A stretch of DNA of 64,000 nucleotides from Takakia lepidozioides (lineage: Eukaryota; Streptophyta; Takakiopsida; Takakiales; Takakiaceae): positions 33,914,001 to 33,978,000 of the forward strand of contig CM060731.1 in assembly GCA_030704615.1 (NCBI GenBank), given 5' to 3'. A program made the position numbers and the translations under genes. Below the pieces are notes generated by a model. The model was given only the letters and a program-made list of their open reading frames with translations. It was not told the DNA's origin and searched no databases. Below, one piece after another: positions 41,955 through 54,364 of this stretch. Numbering within the stretch: position 1 is the first letter of the stretch; every line of letters begins with the position of its first letter.

Positions 41955-44900
41955 ATGGCGGCAATCATCCAGCTAGCGAACCTGTCTCTGTGTGGAGGAA
42001 GCTACAAATTTGTTGCTTGTCCGAACTCTGTGGGTTGTAGCTACGAGTCTAAAGATTATTTTCAGGGCTGGGCTTCGAGAGGACACAGGACTACCTCGAT
42101 GCAGCATGAATGTACACAGGGCCGAAGGAGAGGGATAGTAAAAATGGGTATGTCTCAGGACCAACGAAGAGAAAGTGGGAGTTTATGGGCGACAGACGGC
42201 GATATCGCCCACATCTTAAAGAATGCAGCACTGGCAGTCACTCTTAGTATTTCTCTCACCCTCCGAGGTATTTGTATGTTTCTGCCCCACATTTATCACG
42301 ATGACTGTGCTATGGTCTAAAGGTTTGTCACAGCATTAGGGGTTTCATGAGTGGGAATTGTGTTTGGACGATGTTAGCTTAGCAGCAGCTCCTGAGACTT
42401 CCCGGCTTTTTTCTCGAGCTACAAGCTGCCTAACATTTTAACCTCTCAGTAGACGCATTTTGGGTGTGTGGATTAGTGGCTCATTCCGAAACGATCCAAT
42501 TCACTTCAAATGCAGAGGAAGCTCAAATATTGAGTCATACAGTGGAAGCTCTTTACGGTGTAATTTGTTGGGAGGATTATGATGCAGGAGCTGATATGGC
42601 CATGGCAAGAAGGCTTGAAGGTGTCAACAAGCCTGAGTTACTACCCAAAGAGTTTACCACTGTCATTGACGTTGCCGGGTTTCTATCGGCCGGACAGGTG
42701 AGCGTCCCTTTTCTCTCTCTCTCTCTCTCTCTCTGAAGTAAAAAAAACCATGCTTTGCCGCGTCATCAGGCCGGCCTTGGAGTATGCATCTGCTGTATGG
42801 GTTGATAACTCCAACCAGGCTAAGTCTCTTGAATCCATCCAAGTCGGGGTGCTCAAGGAGTGCATGTCAGCATGCTCCAAAACAGCTAATGTGGCTGTTC
42901 AGGGTGGGTTTGGCATTCCTCCCTTAAGCTCCCGACGCGATGAATTCAAAATCAGATGGTGGGGTCAGCTGCAACGTATGGCTAAGACCAGATATCCTAA
43001 GTTAATCGACTCTATATCTTGGAAGCAGGACCGCCCTGTCAAACAGGCTAAATCCTGGCGGAAAGTGTAGAAGAGATTTTCAAGGATCTGAATCTTAGTC
43101 CACTAGCCATGACCCTGCTGGATAAATCTGGCTTAGAAGCTGAAGTTTCCGAAGCCATGTCTATTGCCAGGAAATTGTCTGAAGAAATGAAGTTAGGCAG
43201 AAAACTTCCCTGAACCTGTTTCCAGTCTGTGACATGGGTGAGGCCATCATGGATGACCTCAAGGGTCTACCCACCCTCGGCACTAGACTGAAATTCAAAC
43301 TCAGGGCGGGTAGCCTACCTTTGAACAACAAACAGTCGCAGAGAGGAAAGGGGGATTGTAAGTGCCCGTTGTGTGGGCAACCTGAAGACAATATTCACTT
43401 CCTGATTTATTGTCCTGGGTACTCTCACCAACGGACACCCTCTTCAATTCCATCAAGGAAATTGTGCCTGTACCTCTGTTTAACAACTTCGAAAATCTTG
43501 AGGCTGAGCCAAAAGCCCAGGCCCTTTTGGGGTCTAGCTATTGGGCAAATCACACACATCAGATTGATGCTTGTGTGAAGGGATTTCTGGAGGATATCTG
43601 GAAATCTCGGATCAACTGTTTATTCTAAGGTAAATCATACTACCGGCGTCAGCCCCTGACAAAGGTAGTTTCTGTCCCTTTATGTTCCGTTCAAACTGGG
43701 CGGGGGGTCAATGGCCACAAGGCTATGGCAAACAATGTCTTATGAGTACAATCTCTCTCTCTTTGCCCAACGACGTTAGGCATAAAACTTCCCTGAACTT
43801 GTTTCCAGTCTGTGACATGGGTGAGGACCTAAAGGATGACCTGAAGGGCCTACCTACCCTCGGCACTTGCCCGAATTTTAAACTTGGTGCAGGGAGTCTG
43901 CCTTTGAAAGTAAATAGATGCAGACAGGAAAGGGAGGTTGTCAATGTCTGAAGTGTGGGCAGACTGAAGACAATATCCATTTTCTGATACAATGTCTGGG
44001 GTATTCTCAACAGGGAGTGACCCTCTTCATGTACATCAAGAACGTAGTCCCTGCACCACAACTTTCAAAATCTTGAGGCTAAGCCTAAAGCCCTGGCTTT
44101 GTTGGAAAGCTTGAACATATTGTTTATATCACGGTAAGTCCCACTATTGGAGTCAGCACCTGTCTTCTGTTCCAAACTGGGAGTGGGTTCTATGGCCATA
44201 ATGTATAAGGAGAATAAGGCACTATGTAACGTCGACTATGTTGGTGCCGATGCGAATTATACCCTCGTGTCCAAGAAAATTCTACAGACATTCTAAACAA
44301 GCCTCACCTTACTTACAGAGGTACCGATTATAGCGGAAAGCATAGTGCTTAGGATGGGGAGAAGAGTCTATTCACCAGTGGTCCTCTCACTTTCAACAGC
44401 CAAGTGTTCCCTACGATCTCCAGGCCTTCACACCAAACCCCCAAGACAATCACAAAAACCATGTCAGAGAATTGGTGTCATTATGGATGACAAGGACAAA
44501 ACCCTTAATCCTTCCGCATTGAGTAACCGGAAGGAAGGGCCCCATTCGTCATCAAGGAACACTGGAAACACTTGGTCGTTGAAATTGAGTGGTCCACTAC
44601 TGAATAAGCTCTTCTTCACATCATAGGCGCCATGCTTTCCCCTGATTTTTTTGACCCGTAAGTACTACGGAGTTTGTTCATTATGTCTTTGGAAATCTTT
44701 TTCGGCATGGGGGCCTCCGGATTCCCACCAACTGATGTGTGAACCTGTACAAGCACACACAAGAGAAAAGGACCTTCAGATATCCAGCGAGCTGAATGTT
44801 TCAACGCAGCAAAGGGGTAACAACAAAAACACAACTGACTTCACACCAGATTACATGCCAATATGACAGGAGCAGATGCAAATTGTGGTACATCGTAGTG

Positions 44901-47553
44901 GTAGACGTCCTCTTGGTTGGTCAATTTTCCATCGAAGTAGTTGCACTCCAAGTTCACCAGCCTCCCTTTATCCCCATAGTCCGGTCTTGATAGCTTCGAA
45001 ATCAGAAACAAAACCACCAACTTAGCCCAAGCACACCCAAAACTAAGTTCAGGGTCTCCAGGCCTTCACACCAAAGAAATAGGGGAAAACTTAGTGCTTA
45101 GGATGGGGAAAAGAGTCTATTCACTAGTCCTCTCGCTTTCAACAGCCACAAAGTTCCAGAGAGAAAATCTGGGTAGCTTTGGTCAACAATAATGGTAACA
45201 ATATTTCTAGCTGAGTGTTGTTCTGGCTTGGCTGTAGACTGTAGTGGTCATCTGGCTTTGCGCGGGAGGGGGCAGGAGGAGCGTATCAAAGAGGCAGTAG
45301 CAAATCTTGAGGAGGATACAGGCTTCAAGCTGAGGGTGCTTGCCCAAAACTACCCCAACACTCCCGGTGAGCTCTCTCCCACTCTGTGGTATGGTGTCAA
45401 TTTCAGTTTTAATTGAACCTCCTGAAACCAGATCAGTTGACTATGGCAATATTGGGCTGTGTTTCTTACCCTCATGGGTGAAATCCCCATGACTGGCTGC
45501 AGTAGGCCTGAATCCCAAGCCTGACTTTTCCACTACACTCCCTTTTTTCAACTGTCGCTATTTGGATACCATGTCTGACCCTCTGTCTACTTAACATGGA
45601 AGACAGCATCACTACTGACACTTGGTATTAGTGTACTCCCAGTAGTGTCAAGAAATAACATAGACACTGTGGGATGAATTATACAGGGTTGGCAGTGCGG
45701 GACTTTTGGCAAGTGGACGACAAGACCGTTGTGTTTGTTGCTGATCCCAATATGGGTACTCTTCTTGTTGTTCCTCCCCCTCCAGCGTTTACTCTGAGGA
45801 TAGACATGACACATGCTCAAGAAGAGGCCCTCATGGAATGTACCAAATAGATTGTCACTCCACCACTTTTGGCTAAGCTGAAGAATTGTGGCTCTCCTTG
45901 GGCCTGGATTCTGGGGTGGATGCTTGCAGCTAATTGATGCTAAGAACTTCCGGAAGCTAGAATCATAACTCCATACTGGAGGGAGTCTTCTGGAACTTTA
46001 GTGACGCACTTACTGCTCCCTTTGTTACATGTTCACCCCTTTGTACTGGGTGCAAGGACCCATTATGGTAAGGGTACTACCTGGAGTCCTCTTGCCATAG
46101 TAGAGCACCCTGCAAGACTATGGCAAGAAATGTCTTATATACACTGCTTTGTCTGACACTATTATTTTCTCAAGGATTCTGTTAAAAGCTGTCCTATACT
46201 GCCAAAACCTGTGCTAAAAGATCCTGAGTAATGACACAGCACTTCATGGCAAACAGCAGGGAAACAATGAAGAGGGCTGCTGCAGTGATTGGAAAGACAC
46301 GGAAGCAAACCAATTGGAAATAGCCCAGATCAGTTGGAGATATCAATAAACACTAAACAATCTCCAAACTCCTCTGGAAGCTGAAATCATGTTGGAGCCA
46401 CTTAAAATATGGGTCAAGTGCCTTTAGTTCACATAGATGACCTGTAGGAGTGCTTGACATTTCTGTATGAATTGGTGTAATAGTGACGCCCCTTCACCTA
46501 TGCTAAAAAATCGGACCTGCACCTGGTGGTTGGTTTGGGGGTTCTGCAGGCAACATCTTGAACTTTAATGTGGGGACAGGTGTTGACCTAAGTGTTCCCC
46601 GGAGTTTTTGGACGCGGCTAGCTGGAAAATATGGCAACTTGTTCTACTGGCAAGAAAAGGTAGGCCCTGTGTGTGGAGTGTCTCAACAAAACTAGTCTCT
46701 TTGTTCATGCAGATGGATCAATCTTGTGGTGTAATAGAAGTGACCCAACTGAGCAGTGTTGATACTTCGTCCACTAGTCTAATGGGCTACAAGAGTCATC
46801 CATTTATGCTTGTCCATGACAATTAAAACGATGGTGATCGGCATCAACCCCACCCACCTTCCCTTCCCCATGCACAATAGGGAAAGCAGGTGTGCATGCA
46901 GAAAGAACTGCCCGCACATAGTTGCGAGAGAAAGGAGAAGTGTGATTGCACGGGTATACATAGAGGCCACCTTAGTGTCGCCAATTGACAGTTCCCTGGA
47001 GAAGCTATTGTGCACTTATGCGTTTTCTTGCAAGCCCTAATTCGTTATCTGGCATATACCAATGACTACCAAGAGGAACGTGATCAACAGGTCAACTGCA
47101 TACAAGCACTTATGACAAGAAGGGTTGGTGACTAACTGCTGGATACCTCTCCTTAAGTCTAAGTCTAAGGAGAGTCTAAGGAGGACTACTACCAATGATG
47201 TAATATTATCTTCTCTTTTTAGTGTTGTGTAGTTGATGGAAAAGTCCCCCCCATTTCATTTCAACAATAACTTAAACTTGTTGTGACATGTCAACGACAT
47301 TTCACTTGTTGTTGACTTGGTTGACAACAATTGTTTGTCATAGAGCAGTAGTGGTAAGCTTCTGGTGTTGTTTTGTTAAGACCACCTTCTTTCTCTCTAG
47401 CTTGCACCTTGCATCTTTTTCATTTAATTGCTGAGGTGGCCAACATGTTCACCTGGGCAGGGTGAGGATGCATCCATTGAGGCGGCAGTGTCGGCGATCA
47501 ACGCTTGTTTGAGAGAACCTTTTGGGCCACGAGCATGTTCGGAGGTTAAATGA
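41955..47553 (+). CDS. Thylakoid lumenal 15.0 kDa protein 2-like, six exons
   Basis: Exons: 41955-42267, 42450-42697, 45276-45366, 45687-45755, 46550-46659, 47461-47553. All introns are GT-AG, phases agree, and the total is 924 bases, 307 residues plus stop. Residues 1-60 are basic and Ser/Gly-rich (MAAIIQLANLSLCGGSYKF), fitting a chloroplast transit peptide. LKNAALAVTLSISLTL near 88-103 is a hydrophobic lumen-targeting core, with AHS as a possible cleavage site. The mature part reads EGVNKPELLPKEFTTVIDVA, TGFKLRVLAQNYPNTPG, DFWQVDDKTVVFVADPNMG, GNILNFNVGTGVDLSVP, RSFWTRLAGKYGNLFYWQEK, GEDASIEAAVSAINACLREP. This matches the conserved TPM-like lumenal family of plants (Arabidopsis At5g52970 type); the precise role is not established. 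Intron 2 (2.6 kb) is filled with LINE sequence. It is the most complete gene in the window. Confidence 0.9.
42740..43765 (+). mobile_element. LINE type A inside intron 2 (RT C-terminus, CCHC, tail)
   Basis: The sense-strand pieces read MLCRVIRPALEYASAVWVDN, SLESIQVGVLKECMSACSKT, SSRRDEFKIRWWGQLQRM, then LKGLPTLGTRLKFKLRAGSL and CPLCGQPEDNIHFLIYC. They end with the family tail CCCCTGACAAAGGTAG and GGCCACAAGGCTATGG. It is the C-terminal third of a LINE ORF2 plus 3' end, with several frame breaks. It lies in the same direction as the host gene. A CT microsatellite (42711-42735) precedes it. Confidence 0.8.
43766..44200 (+). mobile_element. Second LINE type A fragment in tandem
   Basis: Directly after the first tail the sequence restarts at LNLFPVCDMGEDLKDDLKGL and LPLKVNRCRQEREVVNV, followed by a decayed CCHC region (GQTEDNIHFLIQCLGY in shifted frame) and a short tail near 44160-44195. 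It represents a second, more decayed copy inserted next to, or duplicated from, the first. Confidence 0.7.
44337..45180 (+). repeat. Duplicated segment in intron 2
   Basis: About 90 bases around AGTGCTTAGGATGGGGA-AAGAGTCTATTCAC occur at 44344-44405 and again at 45090-45150, together with GGTCTCCAGGCCTTCACACC (44420; 45053). The order of the parts differs between copies, so it is a rearranged local duplication or two copies of an unknown repeat. Confidence 0.6.
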
Positions 47554-50048
47554 ACACTGATCAAACCTTTGTTTATTTATTTATTTGACGTGGGCGGGAC
47601 TAGGCTGTTTGTTCTCTTTCCTTGTAAATTAACTTCGGAGGTTGATGTGACAAACCCATTGTGAAGCTCTTTAATTGGACTCGTTAGTAGTGGGAAGCTT
47701 CTGTTGTTATCTTAAATAATGGGTGACTGCTTGATCAAGCTTCAGTCGCCACAACTGCTGAGCTACCGCAGGTTCAATATGCTCTGTTCGTGTTTGTGTG
47801 CGTGCATCTGATTGTATCTGTAAATCAAGCTCAGTTTTGATGATTGAAATTCAGGGAAGTGCAATTAAATCATTGGTGTGCTCACTTGTTTGCTGCACAG
47901 TCACATCGCCATTTCTCATTCGCCGTAGGGCAGGGAAGAATTTGTAGGGACAATGTATGTATTGTTATTTGCTTTTTGCACTGTGGGTGGATGCTGGATA
48001 TGCAGTTTTCATGGAAAACAGTAAACTCGGGACATCAAAGAGTGTTTAAGCAATTTGGTTTCTAAACTTGAAATAAGTAGTGGAAGGGAACTGAAGGAAA
48101 TTTAAAGCCCAGTCATTTATAGAACTGCTCCAGGTCACTTATGTAGGAGCTTTGCAGTATGTTCCTCTTAGCTAATGCACTCCTGAGGAGGTGAAGTAGC
48201 TCTGCTGAGTTGCCATTGAAAAGAGTCCAAGTGCTAAGTGAAACTGTCCCATGCATTTCTAGTGGTTTATTTCTGGGCTGCATGCTAAAAAATTCCGTTG
48301 TACTCCAGCCTGAGTTACTCTAGTGAAGAGAAGCAGAAGTATTGCTGGATAGGCTGCAGAAAAGAGGGCCCAAAATGCCCATAGAGCTCAGAATCGACCC
48401 TCCTGCAATCACAGTGGAGAGTAAGGGAGGTTGAATCTGTTTGGAGCCTCCTGTTTCATCTATATATCAAGTCATTCTCAGATTGTTTGACTCTGTGCGT
48501 GTTACAGCCTTAAAGCTTTGAATTCATCTTTCTCAGTTTGCAGTTGATCCGTAAACCCTAGCTGGCATGAGGTGAGGGCATCCAGCTCTCACTAGTGTCA
48601 CAGCTCTTCTAACTGGCCCGGATCCTGCTTTCTTCCTTGTGATTTGCGCAAATTCAAAGTGAGCCAATGCCCACTGCATTGCATGCGACGCAAAATTGGG
48701 TGCGCTTTCTGCAGCAGGACAGTCTCTGCCCATGCAGTCTCTACCCTTGTTTTACAATGGCCAAAGAATTCGTCTATGGAAAAGCACGGGTATGGAAGCA
48801 GTAAGAATCTCGAAGAAGTCCGGATGCATGCACAAATTTTGTGCTAGTTTTAATCCTCTGACAAGAGCTTGTAATTAACAATAGTGTGGCCAGCTCATTA
48901 ATCAATCGATCACCGGCCCACCTCATGATCAATCTGTTTATTCCTGTGCAGAAACTAGACTCTCAGTTGCGATCGATCCTACGTACTCACCTGCAAGAAG
49001 ACCGTTCCCTTGGTACAAGGGTACATACCTAAAGCCTAAAGGTTAGCTCTCCAGGACCTGATATATCAATTCTAGAGCAGACTAGTATTGATTTATACTG
49101 TCGATGCATCATGCACCGCAATAATCTCGTGAACTACTCTAGTGACAAGGCCTATTGAGAACTGAAATACAGTGCATATGGATTTCATGCATCACATTAT
49201 TATTCAGAGCTCTAGAGTTAGCTATATATCTTGCATCATTTGGAACATGTGTCACCTGTATCAAGCAAGCTGGAAGTCCTGTATTACGCAGCGTAGCAGT
49301 AGAGCTCTGGCAGCTTGCTGATTCTTCACTGATCGGATGCGCAGCTTGCAGCGGCTCCATGGTTGACTTTGTTACTTAACATCTCTCTTAAAGCTTGAAG
49401 GTACAACCTGGAATAGTATGTAAGATAATTAGTATGGGCAGTGCATCAAACTCATGCCTTACTCCAGCATACGGCTGCTTATTCCCATGCCTGTTCGGCA
49501 ATGCAAACCCACAGTGACTCGATCAGGGACCCAATGGAGTCCATGCCAGTACTTGCCTAGTCATCATGGCCACCGTACACCAACTGAGGTTTCTTCCTTA
49601 ATTAGATCCGAATTAACAAAACTTCTGGATGCTGTCCCCTTGATGCTCAAGCAAGACCAACTGGTCCTGCTCAAGGTCTGGCTGGATGCTTTTCTCGAAC
49701 ATTGTTTTCAGACCAATGCATCCTGCACAGAAATGTTATCACTGTGAGTGGAATCAAACTGAACATGCTGCCCCCACTGTCTTGAATTTTTTCTCATGTC
49801 TAGATGTACATTCAAAGAAATTCAAACACACCAAGTTTCTCGATTCAACTGGAAACAGCACTTTCAGCACATGCATAGTTGTCCAGACATGCACGTATTG
49901 TCATGCCTTCAATGTCTGGATGTGGATCCTCTGTTCCTTGAGGTCCCACATCAGCTAGACACAATGAGTCCTAACGTACTCTTAGCGCATATTTCATCAA
50001 TTACTGTAGGTATGGATGGATGTCTGACCATTTCCATTAGGTCCGCAG
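47554..50048. other. No gene seen; 3' flanks of two convergent genes
   Basis: The thylakoid gene (plus) and BELL (minus) converge here, so both 3' untranslated regions fall in this stretch. No further coding sequence or recognisable element was found. Confidence 0.5.
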
Positions 50049-53000
50049 CTAGAGCTGCAGAATGGCAGTGCCCCTTTCCCGTCCTTGATCATAGAACTGC
50101 TCGTATCTTTCTCTATTTTCAACCTTATCCCGCGTCGATCCTCCGGACCCAGTGGACTGTTCCACCTCTTTGTGGTCCTCCAAGTACATCTCCTCTATCA
50201 TGGGTTTCCAAAGCCGAACTCGTGCATTGATAAACCAGTTGGAGACCTGAACAAGTAATGTTCAAGTAGATGCAACAAATTATCCTCAGGCACACCAACA
50301 GCCCTAAGTCCTGAATGATATACAACATACATAATCTCTAGATGTTGCTCTTGAGGGCACCCGTTACAAATCTTGTATTTCTCTGTACTCTAGAGACTAT
50401 ATTCTACTGTCTTTCTATTCAATCTGCGATCTCTTCTCTTTCTCTTTCTACCTCAGTCTGAAGTAATGGTCAAGCACAAGCAAGAAACCCTCTGTGATGA
50501 AATGTTACCTGACTTCTTGTCAAACCAGTTTGCTTGGCTAACAGAACTTTGTCAGCGTCCTTAGGGTACCTGCAGCATGCATTGAGTAAGTAGTAGCTTC
50601 ATATATAGCCGGGTAAAATCCGTTCTAGCGAATTCTAGTCGCACAGTGCGTGAATACGCGGTTTGCAGCTGCATGGGGCATCACTAATTACTAGGCACTT
50701 AAAGGTGCGGTCATCTAATGTAACAAGCTCAAGATGAACAAGTTGAAAATGACCCCTGGAAGAGTCAAAACGCAGATTATAGTACAGCCTGAGTACAATA
50801 ATCCAACGAAGTCAATGACTTTAGTGACAACTAATTCAGGTCAACTTGTGTGCTGTAACATTTCAGAATCTTGCTGCATACGACCTCTGGTCAATTGTAT
50901 CACATGTGAAGAAGTCCATTGATCCTGGTTCCATTTAGAAGACAAGTCGAATGTTCTGTGAATAAAAAGTATCCAGATTATAATTTTAGAAATTTCATCT
51001 TAAAGTGTTCCCAGAATGAGTGCAAGAATTGTAAACCAGAATCTCAAGTGATGATCTCTACTATATATAGCACTGAGGTAGAAGTTCGTGAACTGTTTGT
51101 AAGTTTAGCTCCTGCCACTACTGCACATTAAGTAACTGCACCTGTAGCATATATTTTCCAACAGCTTGCAGTGGTGACACTGGACGCACTCAGGACATCT
51201 CGGTAGTCCAGTTCATAGAGCAGTTCGTGCTAAACAACAAAATATCTCTCGAATTCTAACTGGCAAAATTTGATCGGATGAAAGGTTTTCACGATCACTC
51301 ACGGGTAAAGAAAGTGCTCAAAAAGCCAAGCACGAAGAACCGAGACAGCACGCTCGGGAAGACCTCTCTGTGGCCGCCAAGCATGGTGGTAGAGGCCGAA
51401 TTGTTCGAGACTGCACTGCTGGTGTACAGGCTGCTGATCCACATATTGTATCCTTGATGTCACGGCTGCTCTTCCGGTCTTGTATGCATCGTCTTCCCCT
51501 AGAGCTCTTCTCACCACCCTCCTTTGACCACCTACTGCATCCCTCAAACACCTATCATGACAAATGGTGAAAGGTAAGTGCTGAACCCAACCCACATGTA
51601 CATGGCACATGTGGAAACAAATAAGATCCTAAGTCCTGAATGATAATCGTGAATGCCACTGAGCTCGAATGGGCATGGGAGTTGACATGATAATTATGCA
51701 ACTTTCGACGAGATTCTCTGCACGGTATAAGTGTACATGTACAGAGAGTATTACATGCGGGTTCAGGTGTATGCACTCCCCTCAGGAAATGTAGCCCCTG
51801 AGGTGATTCTGGATACATATATTTTCATAATTCTCACGGTTGGTGGATGGTACCTGAAATGACGTGACATTGCTTGCCGAGCCAGACCAGTGTATGGTAT
51901 GGCTGCATCTGGCCCTGCTTCAGAGTTGAAAGCTCTTATCACCATCTGCAATCTGTCACAGTACCTCCTGTGGGATCTTTCTACCTGCAGACCATGGATA
52001 TGATTGTTACAACCATCAATCAACCAACTTGACATATACTTCAACATGTATGAACTCAAGTGGTATTTTCAGTTGTTTCTCTATCATTACTTCAGATGAA
52101 CCATTGAGCAGTGGATGCTGCAACCTGCTGAGCCATACATAATGATCTAAATTAGTTGTGATCTATGTGTATACTTTTATACTGTGGTTTCAGTACATAT
52201 TTCGATCAGGGACGAAGTGTACAGGAGCCCAGCGCATACTTGGGTTTTTCAACCCGAAGATTCAGCTGGTATCATGCACGAAATTACCGGAATGGGCATT
52301 GCGATGAAAGAAAACCGGTCCTAGAAAGTAGGTTTACCTGGTCATATATCCCTCCAAGCTGTATCTTTAACTGGATAATCTCCCTATAATGCTTTCTTGC
52401 GGTACCAGCAAGGCTTTGACTCAGTTCCGATTCTTGGGAGTTCACATCCAGTAGTCCTTCGGATATGTTGGAGCCGTCTCTGGAAATTTCGACAGTATCT
52501 GTTATCACTTCACTTTTAGCATCCTCTGTAGAGCGGTGCTGTGTTGCATTTCTATCAATGCCAACAGAGCTTCCTGAAACAGGCATTCGTTGCTCTGATT
52601 TTGCAGGCCTTGCAGAGCGTCTGCCGGGTCTGGTCATTCCACTCAGTTCACACAATATTTCCTGGCCCGCTATCATAAGTTTCAAGAACGAGAGACGATT
52701 GGAAGATCCAGCTGACATTGCAGGACCGCTCATGAAGGTGGAATTTATGTGGCTTGAATTGCTTCTCCCGACATCGGCCGGGACATGGAATTTGAGCGCC
52801 CCTGCTCCATCTCCCGCAGAGCTCTGAATGTAAAACATGCTTGATTTGGCAACTGTAAGGCATGATTCTCTGGTAGCATCCTTGGAGCTGGCCTCTGCTG
52901 CTGAATGCTGAGGGTAAGCTGCAACGGTTATATCTGTCTCAGAAACTCCTGATTCCTGCTGAGAACGCAGCTGCAGTGTAATTAATGAAGATTGCCGTTG

Positions 53001-54105
53001 ATGAGAGGAGAGAGATAAAGAGAGACCTTGGCCATTTCCAGAGCTAATGCTCTCATGTGAGCGCTCCAGGTTTCGACCGTGCACCACAGCTTCGCCTGGA
53101 AATTTAGGCCTGGGAGACTCCGCCAGATCGTGAGGAGCCGTACGTCTCACTTCAGTGGATTCAGCACTCACCGAGTCTTCAAGGTTGTCAAACGGAGATT
53201 GACAATTTTGTGAAGCTTCATTGGAAAGAAAAAGTTCCCCAGGATCCCGAGGCTGCTGGTTATAGGGACCGTGGTTTCCAGCACGAGACCCCTGCAGCCC
53301 ATTTGAGCAGGTACCTTGTTGAATAAGAGGGATCCCTGCTGAAGCAATGGCTGCGGTCCGCTGGCTCTCTGCGTTCTGCACAAGGGCAGAATCGGGAAAC
53401 AGACCATTGTACTGCTGCTGAATGTGGTCAGTACTGGAGCCCTGCTGAGACGATGAGATTTCTGCGTCGGATCCAGGGGCAAATAATGTTGTAACAGTTG
53501 AAGGATCCGAGCTATATCCAGCAGCGAAACCTCCAGGGTTAATGTAATAGAGCTGCATTGATTCTGGTCGTCTGCTTGATGGGTAGTAGAAGGTAGGATC
53601 CTTGTGTAATTGAATCCCGCCGGAGAATGATCGTTCAGACTGTACTCGGCCACCGTCAAGGAGCTGAGCTGTTGGTGTGCTTGCGGGTGACGCCAGCAAA
53701 GCAGATCCATTTGTGATCATGGCATTTTGGGGAGGGTTGTTGTATTGCCCAGCCAATGCAGTATCACCGCCCGGCCAGCTGTACTTGGATTCGTATACAG
53801 AAGTCAATTTGCTATGAAATCCTCCCAATGTGAGGGATGGTTGTGAGTACAGTGTTCCAAGGAAAGATGAGCCTTGTTCCGCTCCAACGTTGGCCACTCT
53901 TGAAGAATTCGATGACACTTCCTGTAGCTGATCACCCCCTGTCAGAAAGTTGTATGGATCTGATGAAACTAACTGACTGCTGTAGACAGGAAGCAAATCA
54001 TCCTTCAGGTTTTGGCAGGCTCCAACGGAACCAGCTGATGAAACCCCGAAGTTTTCCTCTTCGGGCTGTACCTTTGGCACCTTATACAGCCAGATGAAGA
54101 CCCGT
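50049..54105 (-). CDS. BELL (BEL1-like) TALE homeodomain transcription factor
   Basis: Minus-strand exons: 52338-54105 (long N-terminal exon), 51854-51984, 51303-51551, 50509-50569 (61 bases), 50049-50246 with TAG; all GT-AG and phase-consistent. The N-terminal part is Ser/Gln-rich and holds [14 protein letters not shown]. The SKY-box region is degenerate ([20 protein letters not shown]). The BELL/POX domain follows: [54 protein letters not shown]. The TALE homeodomain reads [38 protein letters not shown], then [24 protein letters not shown] proteins pair with KNOX partners to control meristem and, in spore plants, diploid-phase programmes. The first exon begins after TTTTAACTCAG near 54105 with no ATG, so an upstream coding exon is needed; candidates lie at 54180-54330. 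Typical ZIBEL motif after the homeodomain is not evident. Confidence 0.92.
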
Positions 54106-54180
54106 CTGAGTTAAAAGTGATCAGAATATTGCCTAGACGTTGAACAAATGTTTACATCATGGAAACAGAGTTTTTCTCAC

Positions 54181-54330
54181 CTAGAGTCATCATGGAATGA
54201 CTGAAAACTCCGAATCCTGGAAAGAAATCATAGGTGGTGCATCGATAGGTAGCCTACCAAAGGATAAAATTCTTGATGAGGAAGAAGTCCTGAAAAGACG
54301 TGGTTGGCCATGGAACTCAGGAAGTGGCCT
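54181..54330 (-). other. Candidate 5' exon region of the BELL gene
   Basis: Downstream of the TATA box, an ATG frame gives MQKGHFLSSMANHVFSGLLP and HQEFYPL up to a GTAGGC site at 54257. A later short piece, 54181-54200, ends at GTGAGA and would join the main exon in phase. The intron implied between them would be only 57 bases, which is short for plants, so this model is tentative. Confidence 0.3.
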
Positions 54331-54351
54331 TTTTGCATGTAAGTAAGCAAT

Positions 54352-54361
54352 CCTTATATAG
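54352..54361 (-). promoter_or_regulatory. TATA box candidate of BELL
   Basis: On the minus strand CCTATATAAGG lies about 250 bases upstream of the main BELL exon. The motif is good and in a fitting place, but no transcript data support it. Confidence 0.4.
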
Positions 54362-54364
54362 GGC

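Noticed and set aside
52284-54080. BELL exon as a self-contained ORF starting at 54080
   Set aside because: The first codon there is GTG within an open frame that runs back to an AG acceptor; the true start lies in an upstream exon.
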